Positions 12,298 through 22,331 are shown, counted from the stretch's first letter. The stretch is DNA of 64,000 bases from Alphaproteobacteria bacterium SS10 (GCA_019192455.1 JAHCML010000004.1:62001-126000); one strand, 5' to 3'. Notes: generated from the letters alone by a model not told the origin. Numbers and translations are program-made.

Positions 12298-13155
12298 ATG
12301 AGTGCAGTAGCGTCCCGCACCGGTGTGATTGCCCGCAAGATGGGCATGACGCGTGTGTTCGCGGAAGACGGCACCCAGGTGCCAGTCACCGTGCTGAAGC
12401 TCGAGAACTGCCAGGTTGTGGCTGTCCGCTCTGAAGAGAAGGACGGTTACACCGCAGTCCAGCTTGGCGCCGGTGCCGCGAAAGTTAAACGCACCGCTAA
12501 AGCCCAGCGCGGCCACTTCGCAAAAGCGAAAGTCGAGCCAAAGCGTAAACTGGCTGAATTCCGGGTTGCCCCAGAGAACGTGCTCGAGCCAGGTGTTGAG
12601 ATCACCGCCGATCACTATGTTGCTGGCCAATTCGTCGATGTTATCGGTCAGTCGATCGGTAAAGGTTTCGCCGGTGCCATGAAGCGTCACAACTTCGGTG
12701 GTCTGCGCGCGACCCACGGTGTTTCGATCTCTCACCGTTCACACGGTTCCACCGGTCAGTGCCAAGACCCAGGTAAGGTCTTCAAAGGCAAGAAGATGGC
12801 CGGTCACATGGGTGACGAGCGTGTCACTCAACAAAATCTTAAAGTTCATGCAGTCGACGTCGAAGAAGGCGTGATCCTGGTTCGCGGTGCCGTCCCTGGC
12901 GCCAAGCAGGGCTGGGTGCTGGTTCGTGACGCGGTCAAGAAGGCTCGTCCTGACGATGTGCCACTGCCTGCCGCGTTCCGTTCGGCTGATGAGCCAAAAG
13001 CTGAGGAAGAGGCCGCTGCTCCTGCTGAGGAAGCTGTGACCGAGGAAACCGCAGCTGAAGAGACCGCTGCAGAAGCAACCGCTGAAGCTCCAGCTGAAGA
13101 AGCGCCAGCCGCTGATGCAGCTGACGACGCTGGCAGCGATAAGAAAGAGGGTTGA
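12298..13155 (+). CDS. rplC: 50S ribosomal protein L3 with acidic C-terminal tail
   Basis: L3 binds near the 3' end of 23S rRNA and helps start 50S assembly. The core (residues 1 to about 227) has the family features [27 protein letters not shown] and GHMGDERVT. Residues from about 228 to 285 form a long extension made almost only of Ala, Glu, Pro and Thr, ending DKKEG, which is absent from typical L3 (about 210 residues). The tail is acidic and probably disordered. The start follows GAGAGG. rplD begins 5 bases downstream. Confidence 0.98.
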   Translation: MSAVASRTGVIARKMGMTRVFAEDGTQVPVTVLKLENCQVVAVRSEEKDGYTAVQLGAGAAKVKRTAKAQRGHFAKAKVEPKRKLAEFRVAPENVLEPGVEITADHYVAGQFVDVIGQSIGKGFAGAMKRHNFGGLRATHGVSISHRSHGSTGQCQDPGKVFKGKKMAGHMGDERVTQQNLKVHAVDVEEGVILVRGAVPGAKQGWVLVRDAVKKARPDDVPLPAAFRSADEPKAEEEAAAPAEEAVTEETAAEETAAEATAEAPAEEAPAADAADDAGSDKKEG

Positions 13156-13160
13156 GACCG

Positions 13161-13781
13161 ATGAAGGTCGAAGTCAAAAGCCTGGCCAATAAGAAGGTCG
13201 GTGAGATCGAGCTGAGCGATGAGGTCTTTGGCCTCGAGCCCCGCGCTGATCTGATCGCCCGCGCCGTGAACTACCAGCTGGCTAACCGCCGCGCCGGTAC
13301 GCACAAGGTTAAAGGTCGTTCGGAAGTTTCCGGCACCTCCAAGAAGCCTTGGCGCCAAAAAGGTACGGGTAATGCCCGTGCCGGTAGCCTGCGCGCTCCA
13401 CAGTTCCGCGGTGGCGGTGTCGTGTTTGGCCCAACGCCACGCGATCACGGTTTCTCGCTGAACAAAAAAGTTCGCAAACTGGCCCTGAAAACCGCCCTGT
13501 CTACCAAGGCGAAAGAAGGCAAGCTTATCGTCATCGACGATGCTAAGGCTGACGGTCCTAAGACCAAGGCTCTGGTGTCTTCTTTGAGCGGCCTCGGCGT
13601 GACCTCAGCTGTCATCGTCGCCGGTCAAGAGCTGGACATGAACTTCGCACTGGCTTCCCGCAACATTCCAAATCTGGATGTGCTGCCAAGCCAAGGCGCC
13701 AATGTTTACGACATCATTCGTCGCGATACGCTGATCCTGACCAAGGATGCGGTTGCGCAACTCGAGGAGCGCCTGAAATGA
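13161..13781 (+). CDS. rplD: 50S ribosomal protein L4
   Basis: L4 lines the exit tunnel and in many bacteria represses its own operon. From ATG 13161 ([11 protein letters not shown]) it has 206 residues; a TTG nine bases upstream is less likely because AGAGGG at 13146 is well placed for the ATG. The loop [23 protein letters not shown] that reaches into the tunnel is intact, and [11 protein letters not shown] follows. The stop overlaps the start of rplW (ATGA), so translation is coupled. Confidence 0.98.
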   Translation: MKVEVKSLANKKVGEIELSDEVFGLEPRADLIARAVNYQLANRRAGTHKVKGRSEVSGTSKKPWRQKGTGNARAGSLRAPQFRGGGVVFGPTPRDHGFSLNKKVRKLALKTALSTKAKEGKLIVIDDAKADGPKTKALVSSLSGLGVTSAVIVAGQELDMNFALASRNIPNLDVLPSQGANVYDIIRRDTLILTKDAVAQLEERLK

Positions 13782-14107
13782 GCCGCCACGGGGTAAACGC
13801 AAGCCAGGTTAAGGTGTCAAAGGAACGGATGTACGATCTCATCCGCTCCCCGCTGATCACCGAGAAAGCCTCGGTTATCGCTGAGAACAACCAAGTTGCC
13901 TTCCGCGTGCCGCTGGATGCCAGCAAGCCGGAGATCAAGGTCGCTATTGAGACCCTGTTCGACGTCAAGGTGACCGGCGTTAACACCATTGTCCAAAAGG
14001 GCAAGGTGAAGCGCTTCCGCGGCACCATGGGCAAACGCTCGGATGTCAAAAAAGCAATCGTGACGCTGGCTGAAGGTCAGTCAATCGACGTCACGACCGG
14101 TATTTGA
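13778..14107 (+). CDS. rplW: 50S ribosomal protein L23
   Basis: L23 lies at the tunnel exit and is the docking site for trigger factor and SRP. The protein is 109 residues; the conserved part starts at [15 protein letters not shown] (residue 18) and includes [20 protein letters not shown]. The first 17 residues extend the usual N-terminus. The ATG at 13778 overlaps the rplD stop, which favours this start, although the Met at residue 18 is an alternative. Confidence 0.98.
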   Translation: MSRHGVNASQVKVSKERMYDLIRSPLITEKASVIAENNQVAFRVPLDASKPEIKVAIETLFDVKVTGVNTIVQKGKVKRFRGTMGKRSDVKKAIVTLAEGQSIDVTTGI

Positions 14108-14121
14108 TGGTGGATTGAACC

Positions 14122-14952
14122 ATGGCATTGAAACAGCATAACGCAACGACCCCAGGTCGCCGCCAGCTGGTCCTCGTGGACCGCAGCGATCTGTGGCGCG
14201 GTAAGCCAGAGAAGGGCCTGACCGAAGGTCTGACCAAATCTGGTGGTCGTAACAACCACGGCCGGACCACGGTGTTCCACCGCGGCGGTGGTCACAAGCG
14301 CCGTTATCGCATGGTCGATTTCAAGCGTCGGAAGTTTGACGTTCCAGCGACCGTTGAGCGTCTGGAATACGATCCAAACCGCAGCGCGTTTATCGCTCTC
14401 ATCAAGTATGAAGATGGCGAGAAGTCATACATCCTGGCGCCACAGCGTCTGGCAGTTGGTGACACCGTAATCTCCGGCAGCCGTGTCGATGTCCGTCCGG
14501 GCAACGCCATGCCGCTGAAGAACATGCCGGTCGGTACCATCATCCACAACATCGAGCTGAAGCCCGGTGCTGGTGGCAAGATGGTTCGCTCCGCTGGCAC
14601 CTTTGCCCAGCTGGTTGGCCGGGACACTGGTTACGCACAGATCAAGCTGACCTCTGGTGAGCTTCGTGTTGTGCGCGCTGAATGCATGGCCACGGTCGGT
14701 GCCGTTTCAAACTCCGATCATGGCAACCGCAACCTCGGTAAGGCTGGCCGCAAGCGTTGGTTGGGTGTTCGCCCAACGACCCGCGGTGTTGCCATGAACC
14801 CGGTTGATCACCCCCATGGTGGTGGTGAAGGCCGGACCTCTGGTGGCCGCCACCCTGTGACCCCATGGGGTAAGCCGACCAAAGGTAAGCGGACCCGTAA
14901 GAACAAAGCGACGGATAAGTACATCATCCGCCGCCGCAAATCCTCGCGATAA
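14122..14952 (+). CDS. rplB: 50S ribosomal protein L2
   Basis: L2 binds domain IV of 23S rRNA and supports subunit joining and peptidyl transfer. Its 276 residues match the family. The sequence has [20 protein letters not shown]-like basic segments, and the conserved [23 protein letters not shown] loop near the C-terminus contains the essential histidine. The ATG is 14 bases after the rplW stop. No anomaly was seen. Confidence 0.99.
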   Translation: MALKQHNATTPGRRQLVLVDRSDLWRGKPEKGLTEGLTKSGGRNNHGRTTVFHRGGGHKRRYRMVDFKRRKFDVPATVERLEYDPNRSAFIALIKYEDGEKSYILAPQRLAVGDTVISGSRVDVRPGNAMPLKNMPVGTIIHNIELKPGAGGKMVRSAGTFAQLVGRDTGYAQIKLTSGELRVVRAECMATVGAVSNSDHGNRNLGKAGRKRWLGVRPTTRGVAMNPVDHPHGGGEGRTSGGRHPVTPWGKPTKGKRTRKNKATDKYIIRRRKSSR

Positions 14953-14978
14953 GCCAAGCGGATAGGAACTAAAAGCTC

Positions 14979-15257
14979 ATGGCACGCTCAGTTTGGAAAG
15001 GGCCGTTTGTAGACGGCTACCTGTTGAAGAAGGCAGAGAAGGCTCGCGCCTCAGGCCGGAACGAGATCATTAAGACTTGGTCTCGCCGTTCGACCATTCT
15101 GCCGCAATTCGTTGGCCTGACCTTCGGTGTCTACAACGGCCAGAAGTTCATTCCGGTTTTGGTGTCGGATCAGATGATCGGCCACAAATTCGGTGAATTC
15201 GCGCCTAGCCGTACCTACTACGGCCACGGTGTCGATAAAAAAGGTAAGAGGGGCTAA
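14979..15257 (+). CDS. rpsS: 30S ribosomal protein S19
   Basis: S19 sits in the head of the 30S subunit close to the A-site finger. The 92 residues begin [18 protein letters not shown] and contain the family signature [18 protein letters not shown]. The start follows GGATAGGAACT. It is separated from rplV by 5 bases in the standard S10 operon order. Confidence 0.99.
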   Translation: MARSVWKGPFVDGYLLKKAEKARASGRNEIIKTWSRRSTILPQFVGLTFGVYNGQKFIPVLVSDQMIGHKFGEFAPSRTYYGHGVDKKGKRG

Positions 15258-15262
15258 CCACC

Positions 15263-15646
15263 ATGGGTAAGCCAGCAAACAAACCGCGTCAGGCGGAAAA
15301 CGAAGCACGCGCTGTGGGCCGCATGTTCCGCGGCAGCCCGCAAAAGCTGAACCTGGTCGCCGCCATGATCCGTGGCAAGCCAGTCAACAAGGCGCTGCTC
15401 GACCTGGAATTCTCCACCCGTCGCATCTCTCAGGATGTGAAGAAGGTGCTGGAGAGTGCCATCGCCAACGCTGAGAACAACCACCAGTTAGACGTCGACC
15501 GTCTGATTGTGGCTGAGGCTTATGTCGGCAAAGCCATGGTGATGAAGCGTTTCCGCGCTCGCGCCCGTGGCCGGGTTGGCAAAATCCTAAAGCCATTTAG
15601 CAACGTCACGATCGTCGTCCGTGAGCAAGCCGAGGAGGCTGCGTAA
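15263..15646 (+). CDS. rplV: 50S ribosomal protein L22
   Basis: L22 contacts all six 23S rRNA domains and its beta-hairpin helps form the exit-tunnel constriction. The 127 residues include [25 protein letters not shown] and the hairpin tip [26 protein letters not shown] Lys/Arg-rich N-terminus and AEEAA end are normal variants. Its stop is two bases from rpsC. Confidence 0.99.
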   Translation: MGKPANKPRQAENEARAVGRMFRGSPQKLNLVAAMIRGKPVNKALLDLEFSTRRISQDVKKVLESAIANAENNHQLDVDRLIVAEAYVGKAMVMKRFRARARGRVGKILKPFSNVTIVVREQAEEAA

Positions 15647-15648
15647 AG

Positions 15649-16350
15649 ATGGGCCAGAAAGTTAACCCAATCGGTCTCCGCCTCGGTATTAACCGGACCT
15701 GGGACAGCCGTTGGTTCTCCGACAATGACTACGGCAACCTGCTGCATAAGGATCTGAAACTTCGTAAGTTTCTGACCACCAAGCTGAAGCAGGCTGGCGT
15801 TAGCCGCATCATCATTGAGCGCGCTGCGAACAAAACCCGCGTTTCCATTCACACTGCCCGTCCAGGTGTTGTGATCGGTAAAAAGGGTGCTGATATCGAT
15901 AAGCTGCGCCAGACCCTGTCTGACATGATTGGCGGCGAAGTCTCGCTGAACATCATTGAGATCCGGAAGCCGGAGCTAGACGCCACCCTGATCGCCGAGA
16001 ATATCGCTGGTCAGCTCGAGCGTCGGGTTTCCTTCCGCCGCGCGATGAAGCGGGTTGTCCAGAACGCCATGCGCCTTGGCGCTGGTGGTATCCGGGTCAA
16101 CTGCGCTGGTCGTCTTGGCGGTGCGGAAATCGCCCGGACCGAATGGTACCGCGAAGGCCGTGTGCCACTGCACACGCTCCGCGCTGACATTGATTACGGT
16201 GTCGCTGAGGCACTCACCACCTACGGGATCATCGGGATCAAGGTGTGGGTCTTCAAAGGCGAGATCATGGAACATGACCCCATGGCACAAGACAAGCGTC
16301 TGGCTGAACAACAGCCCGCTGGTCGGCCCCAAGGCGGTCAAGCTGGTTAA
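15649..16350 (+). CDS. rpsC: 30S ribosomal protein S3
   Basis: S3 forms part of the mRNA entry channel and its helicase activity. It has 233 residues with an N-terminal KH domain ([14 protein letters not shown]) and the C-terminal S3 domain ([38 protein letters not shown] in broken form). The [14 protein letters not shown] start is diagnostic. A 74-base gap follows before rplP, the largest inside the S10 cluster. Confidence 0.99.
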   Translation: MGQKVNPIGLRLGINRTWDSRWFSDNDYGNLLHKDLKLRKFLTTKLKQAGVSRIIIERAANKTRVSIHTARPGVVIGKKGADIDKLRQTLSDMIGGEVSLNIIEIRKPELDATLIAENIAGQLERRVSFRRAMKRVVQNAMRLGAGGIRVNCAGRLGGAEIARTEWYREGRVPLHTLRADIDYGVAEALTTYGIIGIKVWVFKGEIMEHDPMAQDKRLAEQQPAGRPQGGQAG

Positions 16351-16424
16351 CAATTAGATTTACTTCAGACCGCGGCCGTCACCATCGACGTTGATGGAAC
16401 TGAGCGGTTGAGGAGTGAGGAACG

Positions 16425-16844
16425 ATGCAAAGTCCAAAGCGAACAAAGTATCGCAAGCAGCATAAGGGCCGGATTCACGGTGTTGCCCAAGCGGGTACCA
16501 AACTGAATTTCGGTGCCTATGGCCTGAAGGCTCTTGAGCCGGAGCGTCTAACCGCGCGCCAGATCGAAGCTGCTCGTCGTGCGATTACCCGCCACATGAA
16601 GCGTCAAGGTCGCCTCTGGATCCGTGTATTCCCGGATATCCCTGTCTCGTCCAAGCCTGCAGAGGTCCGGATGGGTAGTGGTAAGGGTTCACCTGAATTC
16701 TGGGCTGTTCGCGTTAAGCCAGGCCGTGTGATCTTCGAACTGGACGGTATTCCTGAGGAAATCGCCCGTGGTGCGTTCGAGCTCGCTACCGCCAAACTGC
16801 CGATCAAGACGCGTTTTGTGACGCGTTCCGTGGAAGGAGCCTAA
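16425..16844 (+). CDS. rplP: 50S ribosomal protein L16
   Basis: L16 lies at the A site of the large subunit and is needed for a late assembly step. The 139 residues show [16 protein letters not shown] at the start, then [14 protein letters not shown], and the [18 protein letters not shown] motif that carries the arginine-hydroxylation region in other species. The start follows GAGGAGTGAGGAACG. It is followed by rpmC after three bases. Confidence 0.99.
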   Translation: MQSPKRTKYRKQHKGRIHGVAQAGTKLNFGAYGLKALEPERLTARQIEAARRAITRHMKRQGRLWIRVFPDIPVSSKPAEVRMGSGKGSPEFWAVRVKPGRVIFELDGIPEEIARGAFELATAKLPIKTRFVTRSVEGA

Positions 16845-16847
16845 GTC

Positions 16848-17423
16848 GTGACCGCCGCGATCGATTACTTCAACAAGACCAACGATGAGTTGGCCGAAGA
16901 GCTGCTGAACCTGAAGAAAGAGCAATTCAATTTGCGCTTTCAGAAGTCCAGCGGACAACTCGACAACACTGCACGTGTTCGCCAAGTGCGCCGCGACATC
17001 GCCCGGGTGAAAACCATCCTTGGCGCCCGCGACGATGCTGGTAACGCGCTGCCACATGCCCTGCTGCCTCGCCCTGTTGATGACAAGGTGAAAGCCGAGC
17101 GTGCGGCGAAGAAAGCTAAGGCGGGCGAGAAGGCCGCTGAAGCTGCGAAGGCCGCTCCTAAGCCGAAGAAGGCTGCTGCTAAGAAGCCAGCTGCCAAGAA
17201 GGTTGAAGAGAAGGTCGAAGCAAAAGAGACCGAAGCTAAGAAGGCGCCAGCTAAGAAGGCACCGGCTAAGAAAGCAGCTCCAAAGACCGCTGCTGAGAAG
17301 CCAGCCGCCAAGAAGGCTGACACCGAAGAGAAGAAACCGGCCGCGAAGAAGGCTGCGCCTAAAAAGGCTGCACCTAAAAAGACCGCTGCCAAAAAAGCCG
17401 CTGCTGCGGATAGCCAGGAGTAA
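16848..17423 (+). CDS. rpmC: 50S ribosomal protein L29 with long Lys/Ala-rich tail
   Basis: L29 sits at the tunnel exit beside L23. Residues 1 to about 68 are a normal L29 ([23 protein letters not shown], then [18 protein letters not shown]). Typical L29 stops there. This one continues for about 120 more residues composed mainly of Ala, Lys, Pro and Glu, with repeated AAKK, PAKK and APKK units, like the C-terminal domain of histone H1 or bacterial HU/H1-like tails. The frame is unbroken, and the stop is followed by rpsQ after seven bases, so the tail is not a chance run-on. The start is GTG 16848 after GGAAGGAGCC. Confidence 0.96.
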   Translation: MTAAIDYFNKTNDELAEELLNLKKEQFNLRFQKSSGQLDNTARVRQVRRDIARVKTILGARDDAGNALPHALLPRPVDDKVKAERAAKKAKAGEKAAEAAKAAPKPKKAAAKKPAAKKVEEKVEAKETEAKKAPAKKAPAKKAAPKTAAEKPAAKKADTEEKKPAAKKAAPKKAAPKKTAAKKAAAADSQE

Positions 17424-17430
17424 TTGAGCG

Positions 17431-17679
17431 ATGCCGCGTCGTGTTCTGCAAGGCAATGTGGTCTCCAACAAAGGTGACAAGACCGTCACCGTGTTGGTCG
17501 AGCGCAAGGTGAAGCACCCGATCTACAAAAAGTTCATCAAGCAGTCCAAGCGGTACGCCGCCCATGACGAGAAGAACGAGTATCAGGTCGGTCAGAAGGT
17601 GTTCATCGAAGAGTGCCGCCCGATCTCTAAGCGGAAGACCTGGAAGGTCGTCAGCTTGGTGGATGCGCAAGCCTCTTAA
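17431..17679 (+). CDS. rpsQ: 30S ribosomal protein S17
   Basis: S17 is a primary 16S rRNA-binding protein of the 30S body with an OB fold. The 82 residues include [26 protein letters not shown] and the family motif [27 protein letters not shown]. It follows rpmC by seven bases and precedes rplN by 84 bases containing an inverted repeat. Confidence 0.99.
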   Translation: MPRRVLQGNVVSNKGDKTVTVLVERKVKHPIYKKFIKQSKRYAAHDEKNEYQVGQKVFIEECRPISKRKTWKVVSLVDAQAS

Positions 17680-17688
17680 GTTTTAGTC

Positions 17689-17706
17689 GGTAGCGATATC
17701 GCTGCC
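17689..17706. promoter_or_regulatory. Near-perfect palindrome before rplN
   Basis: GGTAGCGAT and ATCGCTGCC form an 18-base palindrome with one G-T position and no spacer. A second inverted repeat, GTTACC/GGTAAC, lies at 17725-17737. As DNA this could be a dimeric protein site; as RNA it would be a poor hairpin without a loop. Function is unknown. Confidence 0.35.
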
Positions 17707-17763
17707 ATTTGGAAGTTGAAGTTGGTTACCCGGTAACGGGTCTCCTTTGATGGGATTTGAAAG

Positions 17764-18132
17764 ATGATCCAACAAGAGACCAAATTGGATGTCGCAGACA
17801 ACAGCGGCGCCCGGGCGGTTCAGTGCATTAAGGTGCTGGGCGGTTCGAAACGGAAATATGCCTCGGTCGGCGACGTTATCGTCGTGTCGGTCAAGGACGC
17901 TATTCCACGTGGTCGGGTTAAAAAGGGTGATGTGCACCGCGCTGTCGTGGTTCGCACCGCCAAAGAAATTCGACGCGCCGACGGTACTTCGATCCGTTTC
18001 GATCGGAATGCTGCCGTGTTGATCAATAAGTCGAACGAGCCGATTGGCACCCGTATCTTCGGGCCAGTCACGCGTGAACTGCGTGGCCGTGCGTTCATGA
18101 AAATTATCTCCCTGGCACCAGAGGTGTTGTGA
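17764..18132 (+). CDS. rplN: 50S ribosomal protein L14
   Basis: L14 lies at the subunit interface and helps form bridge B8. It has 122 residues with [30 protein letters not shown] at the start and [22 protein letters not shown] near the end, both diagnostic. It opens the spc part of the cluster. Its TGA stop overlaps the ATG of rplX. Confidence 0.99.
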   Translation: MIQQETKLDVADNSGARAVQCIKVLGGSKRKYASVGDVIVVSVKDAIPRGRVKKGDVHRAVVVRTAKEIRRADGTSIRFDRNAAVLINKSNEPIGTRIFGPVTRELRGRAFMKIISLAPEVL

Positions 18133-18482
18133 TGGGTAAGGCATTGAATAAGAGCCCAGGCGGCAGCGGTAAGCTGAAGCTGAAAAAGGGTGATGAAGTC
18201 GTCGTCCGTACTGGCCGCGACAAAGGTAAGAAGGGTGAGATCCTGAAAGTGATCCCCGCGGAAAACCGTGTGGTCGTTCAGGGTGTCAACATGGTGACCA
18301 AGCATCGCCGCCCGACCCCCACCGCTGCCGGTGGTATCGAGCGGATCGAAGCCCCGATCCATGCTTCCAATGTTGGTCTGGCTGACCCCAAGACCGGCGA
18401 CGCAACCCGGGTGTCCTATAAGTTTTTGGAAGACGGCAAAAAAGTGCGCGTCGCCAAGGGCTCCGGCGAGCAGATTGATTGA
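18132..18482 (+). CDS. rplX: 50S ribosomal protein L24
   Basis: L24 is an early 50S assembly protein bound near the 5' end of 23S rRNA. From ATG 18132 it has 116 residues with a KOW motif ([21 protein letters not shown]) and the signature [17 protein letters not shown]. The ATG overlaps the rplN stop (TGATG) and is seven bases from AGAGG, so it is preferred to the GTG three bases upstream. Residues 4-14 form a short Gly/Ser/Lys-rich N-terminal addition. Confidence 0.98.
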   Translation: MGKALNKSPGGSGKLKLKKGDEVVVRTGRDKGKKGEILKVIPAENRVVVQGVNMVTKHRRPTPTAAGGIERIEAPIHASNVGLADPKTGDATRVSYKFLEDGKKVRVAKGSGEQID

Positions 18483-18496
18483 TGGTGGACGGAACA

Positions 18497-19036
18497 ATGG
18501 CCCGTTTGAAACAAGAATATATCGATACGATTAAGCCAAAGCTCAAAGAGCAGTTTGGCTACACCAATGACTTCGCTGTGCCGGAGCTGGATAAGATCGT
18601 CATCAATATGGGTGTGGGTGAAGCGGTTGCTGACAGCCGCAAGCTGCAGAACGCCGTAGAAGAGCTGACCCTGATCGCTGGTCAAAAGCCAGTCGTGACC
18701 AAGGCGCGCAAATCTGAAGCTAGCTTCAAGATCCGCCAGGGTATGCCGATCGGTTGTAAAGTGACCCTGCGCCGTGAGCGTATGTACGAATTCATGGATC
18801 GTCTGGTGAACATCGCCATGCCACGTATCCGTGACTTCCGTGGCGTTAGCCCAAACAGCTTCGATGGTCGTGGCAACTACGCCATGGGCATTAAAGAACA
18901 GATCGTCTTCCCAGAGATCGAGTACGACAAGATCGACAAGGTCCGGGGCATGGACATCATCATTTGCACCACCGCGAATACGGATGATGAAGCGCGCGCG
19001 CTGCTCTCCGAATTCCACGTGCCGTTTGCCAAGTAA
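18497..19036 (+). CDS. rplE: 50S ribosomal protein L5
   Basis: L5 is part of the central protuberance and binds 5S rRNA. From ATG 18497 ([20 protein letters not shown]) it has 180 residues, the family length; earlier in-frame starts at 18479 and 18482 would add unlike residues. Conserved parts are [27 protein letters not shown] and [22 protein letters not shown]. The start is preceded by GGACGGA. Confidence 0.99.
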   Translation: MARLKQEYIDTIKPKLKEQFGYTNDFAVPELDKIVINMGVGEAVADSRKLQNAVEELTLIAGQKPVVTKARKSEASFKIRQGMPIGCKVTLRRERMYEFMDRLVNIAMPRIRDFRGVSPNSFDGRGNYAMGIKEQIVFPEIEYDKIDKVRGMDIIICTTANTDDEARALLSEFHVPFAK

Positions 19037-19050
19037 GGGGCGAAAACGAG

Positions 19051-19356
19051 ATGGCCAAGAAAAGTTCAATCGCGAAGAACGAGCGTCGTCGCAAGCTGGT
19101 CGCTAAGACCGCTGCACGCCGTGAGCGTTTGAAAGAAATCGCCAGCAATAAAGAGCTTCCAGCAGAAGAGCGGTTCGCTGCTCGCCTGAAGCTTGCTGAG
19201 ATGCCGCGCAACGGTAACCCAACCCGGGTCCGTAATCGGTGCGAGCTGACCGGCCGCCCACGCGCTTTCTATCGTAAATTTAAACTGTCGCGGATTGCGC
19301 TGCGTGAGCTTGGCTCACAAGGCAAAATCGCCGGCATGACCAAATCCAGTTGGTAA
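19051..19356 (+). CDS. rpsN: 30S ribosomal protein S14
   Basis: S14 is a late-binding 30S head protein. The 101-residue length and the absence of the CxxC pairs identify the zinc-independent long form usual in proteobacteria. The C-terminal [26 protein letters not shown] and [11 protein letters not shown] motifs are intact. It sits between rplE and rpsH with short gaps. Confidence 0.99.
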   Translation: MAKKSSIAKNERRRKLVAKTAARRERLKEIASNKELPAEERFAARLKLAEMPRNGNPTRVRNRCELTGRPRAFYRKFKLSRIALRELGSQGKIAGMTKSSW

Positions 19357-19377
19357 GAACCAGGGGCCTTTGAAACC

Positions 19378-19776
19378 ATGTCAATGAGTGATCCACTGGG
19401 CGATCTGTTGACCCGCATCCGTAACGGTCAACAAGCACGCAAGAACACCATCACGGCGCCACTGTCGAAGCAACGTACCAACGTGCTCGACGTGCTGCAG
19501 CGTGAAGGCTACATCCGCGGTTACACGCAGGCCGAAGAGCGTAAAGGTCTCTCTACGCTCACCATCGAGTTGAAATACTTCGAAGGTCAGCCAGCGATCA
19601 AAGAGATTGCCCGCGTATCGAAGCCAGGCCGTCGCGTCTATTCGAAGATTAAGGATCTGCAACGGGTCTATAACGGCCTGGGCATTTCGATCCTATCGAC
19701 CCCACGTGGTGTGATGTCGGACCAAGAAGCTCGCGCAGCCCATGTGGGCGGCGAAGTTATCTGCCGCGTCTACTAA
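19378..19776 (+). CDS. rpsH: 30S ribosomal protein S8
   Basis: S8 binds the central domain of 16S rRNA and in E. coli also regulates the spc operon. The protein has 132 residues from ATG 19378 (130 from the second in-frame ATG at 19384, MSDPLGDLLTRIRN, which fits the family best). The end STPRGVMSDQEARAAHVGGEVICRVY is typical. AGGGG lies upstream at about 19363. Confidence 0.98.
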   Translation: MSMSDPLGDLLTRIRNGQQARKNTITAPLSKQRTNVLDVLQREGYIRGYTQAEERKGLSTLTIELKYFEGQPAIKEIARVSKPGRRVYSKIKDLQRVYNGLGISILSTPRGVMSDQEARAAHVGGEVICRVY

Positions 19777-19813
19777 GTCGGGTTTGGAATTCAGCAGAGC
19801 GAAAGCAAAGCAG

Positions 19814-20347
19814 ATGTCACGTATTGGAAAACACCCTGTCGCCGTCCCAACTGGCGTTGACCTGAAGCTGGCCGGCAAAGTGCTGACCGCTAAAGGTAAG
19901 CTGGGCGAATTGGCGATGACCGTCGTTGATGACGTTGTGACCACGCTGGAAGATGGCAAAGTGACCATCACGCCAGCTAATGAATCACGTCAGGCACGGC
20001 AAATGTGGGCAACCACCCGCACCCTGATCAACAACATGGTCACCGGCGTGTCCGAAGGCTTCCAGATCAATCTGGAAATCGCGGGCGTTGGTTATCGTGC
20101 TGCCGTTCAGGGCAAGGATCTGGTCCTGCAACTCGGCTTCAGCCATGAAGTGCGCTATCCGATGCCCGATGGCATCAAGATCGCCACGCCACAGCCGACC
20201 CGTATTGAGATCACCGGTGCTGACAAACAGCGCATCGGTCAGGTCGCCGCGGAAATCCGCAGCTATCGTCCGCCAGAGCCTTACAAAGGCAAAGGCATCC
20301 GTTATGAACACGAGACCATCCTGCGTAAGGAAGGCAAGAAGAAGTAA
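19814..20347 (+). CDS. rplF: 50S ribosomal protein L6
   Basis: L6 lies near the sarcin-ricin loop at the factor-binding centre. From ATG 19814 (MSRIGKHPVAVP) it has 177 residues, the normal size. An upstream in-frame ATG at 19742 lies within rpsH and is rejected. The family end RPPEPYKGKGIRYEHETILRKEGKKK is present. Gap to rplR is 12 bases. Confidence 0.99.
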   Translation: MSRIGKHPVAVPTGVDLKLAGKVLTAKGKLGELAMTVVDDVVTTLEDGKVTITPANESRQARQMWATTRTLINNMVTGVSEGFQINLEIAGVGYRAAVQGKDLVLQLGFSHEVRYPMPDGIKIATPQPTRIEITGADKQRIGQVAAEIRSYRPPEPYKGKGIRYEHETILRKEGKKK

Positions 20348-20359
20348 GGAAGTAGTGCG

Positions 20360-20719
20360 ATGAGCACCCGTAATCTTCGCCTGCGCCGCCAATTCCGCGT
20401 GCGCAACAAACTAGCCAAACGGCGCAATGGTCGCGTCCGTCTGAGCGTTTACCGCTCGGGCAAGCACATCTATGCCCAGGTGATCGATGACATGAAAGGC
20501 CACACCCTGGCCTCTGCCTCGACCCTGCAAAAAGACGTGCTGGGCAAAGCTAAAACCGGCGCTGACACCGAAGCCGCAAAGCTGGTCGGTAAGACCGTTG
20601 CTGAGCGCGCGATCAAGGCAGGCGTTAAAGAAGTCGTGTTTGATCGCGGCGGTTACCTATTCCACGGTCGGATCAAGGCGCTGGCGGATGCCGCGCGTGA
20701 AGCCGGTCTCGAGTTTTAA
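20360..20719 (+). CDS. rplR: 50S ribosomal protein L18
   Basis: L18 binds 5S rRNA and helps bring it to the central protuberance with L5. The 119 residues include [30 protein letters not shown] and the C-terminal [26 protein letters not shown]. It is followed after 17 bases by rpsE. Confidence 0.99.
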   Translation: MSTRNLRLRRQFRVRNKLAKRRNGRVRLSVYRSGKHIYAQVIDDMKGHTLASASTLQKDVLGKAKTGADTEAAKLVGKTVAERAIKAGVKEVVFDRGGYLFHGRIKALADAAREAGLEF

Positions 20720-20736
20720 GAAGAGAGCACATAACC

Positions 20737-21381
20737 ATGTCGCAACGTCAGGAACGTTCGGATCGCGGTGATCGCCGCGATAATCGCGAAGACAGCGATC
20801 TGATCGAAAAGCTGGTCGGCATTAACCGTGTCGCCAAAGTGGTGAAGGGTGGCCGTCGCTTCGGCTTCGCAGCCCTCGTCATCGTTGGCGATGGTAAAGG
20901 CCGCGCAGGTGCTGGTGCTGGTAAAGCCCGCGAGGTGCCTGAGGCAATTCGTAAAGCTACCGATCAAGCCAAGCGCAACATGGTCCGCGTGCCTCTGCGT
21001 GAGGGTCGCACCCTGCACCATGATGGCAAAGGCCACTTTGGCGCCGGGCGCGTGATCGTCCGCTCCGCACCTCCAGGTACCGGTATTATTGCTGGTGGCC
21101 CGATGCGTGCGATCTTTGAAGCTCTTGGTGTTCAGGACGTCGTGGCAAAGTCCACCGGCACCTCGAACCCACACAATATGGTGAAGGCGACCTTCGATGC
21201 GCTTTCCAAGATTGCTAGCCCACGCCAAGTGGCTGCCCGCCGCGGCAAGAAGGTTAGCGATATCCTGGGTGCAATGAAGGAAGATCAGCAACCGGCTGCT
21301 GCCGACAATGCTGATGCCGCCGCAAATGATGCAGCGCCAGCTGAGGCCGCTGCTGAGAAGACGGAGAAGACCGATGGCTAA
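20737..21381 (+). CDS. rpsE: 30S ribosomal protein S5 with acidic C-terminal tail
   Basis: S5 contributes to decoding fidelity and mRNA unwinding at the entry site. The 214-residue protein starts with an Arg/Asp-rich stretch, then has the family core ([53 protein letters not shown]). The last 30 or so residues are an Ala/Asp/Glu-rich tail not found in short S5 proteins. The end overlaps rpmD by eight bases. Confidence 0.98.
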   Translation: MSQRQERSDRGDRRDNREDSDLIEKLVGINRVAKVVKGGRRFGFAALVIVGDGKGRAGAGAGKAREVPEAIRKATDQAKRNMVRVPLREGRTLHHDGKGHFGAGRVIVRSAPPGTGIIAGGPMRAIFEALGVQDVVAKSTGTSNPHNMVKATFDALSKIASPRQVAARRGKKVSDILGAMKEDQQPAAADNADAAANDAAPAEAAAEKTEKTDG

Positions 21382-21574
21382 GGCAAAAGCTGCTGCCACG
21401 CTCAAAGTGCGCCGGATTAAAAGCGGCATTGGCCGCCCACAGGATCAGAAAGCCACCCTTCAAGGGCTTGGCCTGACCCGCATGAACCGTGTGCGTGAAT
21501 TGGAAGATACCCCCTCTGTGCGGGGCATGATCGATAAGGTGAAACATCTGGTCGAGGTGCTGCCAGCCGAATAA
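21374..21574 (+). CDS. rpmD: 50S ribosomal protein L30
   Basis: L30 is a small late-assembly protein of the large subunit. From ATG 21374 ([22 protein letters not shown]) it has 66 residues. The motif [33 protein letters not shown] is diagnostic when read across the gene. The longer in-frame opening at 21308 lies within rpsE and is rejected. Overlap with rpsE suggests translational coupling. Confidence 0.98.
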   Translation: MAKAKAAATLKVRRIKSGIGRPQDQKATLQGLGLTRMNRVRELEDTPSVRGMIDKVKHLVEVLPAE

Positions 21575-21640
21575 TCGGATGGTGGCATTGCGACCCGTGG
21601 GCTGATTGGCCCCAGGCCAAATAGCTTTAGGAATTGAACG

Positions 21641-22123
21641 ATGAAACTCAACGAGATCAGCGATAACCAAGGCGCCCGTAAATCCCGTACCCGGGTTGGT
21701 CGCGGTATTGGTTCCGGTAAAGGTAAGACCGGTGGTCGTGGCGTGAAGGGTCAGAAGTCCCGTAGCGGTGTTGCGATCAAGGGCTTTGAAGGCGGTCAAA
21801 TGCCGCTTTACCGTCGCCTGCCGAAGCGCGGCTTTAACAACAAGAACTTCCGCACTGAGTATGCGGTGGTGAATGTTGGCCGTCTGCAAAAGGCAATCGA
21901 TGCCGGTAAGGTTGACGCGAAGAAGCCAATCACGGCTGAAGTTCTTCAGGAAGCTGGCCTGGTCGGCAAGCTGAAGGCTGGTGTTCGCCTGCTTGCTAAA
22001 GGTGAGCTCAAAGCTAAGGTCCAGATCGAAGTGGCCCGCGCCTCTAAAGCTGCTGTGGAAGCGGTTGAAAAGGCTGGCGGCAAAGTCACCGAGACCGTGT
22101 CTGCGCCTGCCGCAGCTGAGTAA
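21641..22123 (+). CDS. rplO: 50S ribosomal protein L15
   Basis: L15 is an assembly protein of the large subunit. It has 160 residues with the Gly/Lys-rich N-terminus ([22 protein letters not shown]) and the [18 protein letters not shown] motif. The ATG follows TAGGAATTGAACG. It precedes secY by 208 bases, which include a GC-rich hairpin. Confidence 0.99.
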   Translation: MKLNEISDNQGARKSRTRVGRGIGSGKGKTGGRGVKGQKSRSGVAIKGFEGGQMPLYRRLPKRGFNNKNFRTEYAVVNVGRLQKAIDAGKVDAKKPITAEVLQEAGLVGKLKAGVRLLAKGELKAKVQIEVARASKAAVEAVEKAGGKVTETVSAPAAAE

Positions 22124-22140
22124 GATTGCAGAAGTTTTTA

Positions 22141-22173
22141 GGGGGCGTCTGGCAAAAGCTGCTGGGCGCCCCC
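22141..22173 (+). promoter_or_regulatory. GC-rich hairpin before secY
   Basis: GGGGGCG at 22141-22147 pairs with CGCCCCC at 22167-22173 across a 19-base loop. No T-run follows. It could lower expression of secY and adk relative to the ribosomal genes upstream, as part of the 208-base rplO-secY gap; the remaining gap shows no clear promoter. Confidence 0.45.
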
Positions 22174-22331
22174 ATCTGCACCTAATTGCCTGCTCTATTG
22201 CACTGTGGGAGCCCAGCCTTTAAACCGGTGTGGCTTCTAATATTTGGTACATCTTTACCGTCTGATTTTGGCCATTCGGCCCAATTGATCAGGCCCTATC
22301 GATTGGCACTTGCGAAGGATATCCAACGCAG

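Noticed and set aside
16940-17392. Minus-strand frame rich in Ala, Gly and Phe opposite the L29 tail
   Set aside because: It is the complement of AAG/GCT repeats and looks hydrophobic only for that reason.
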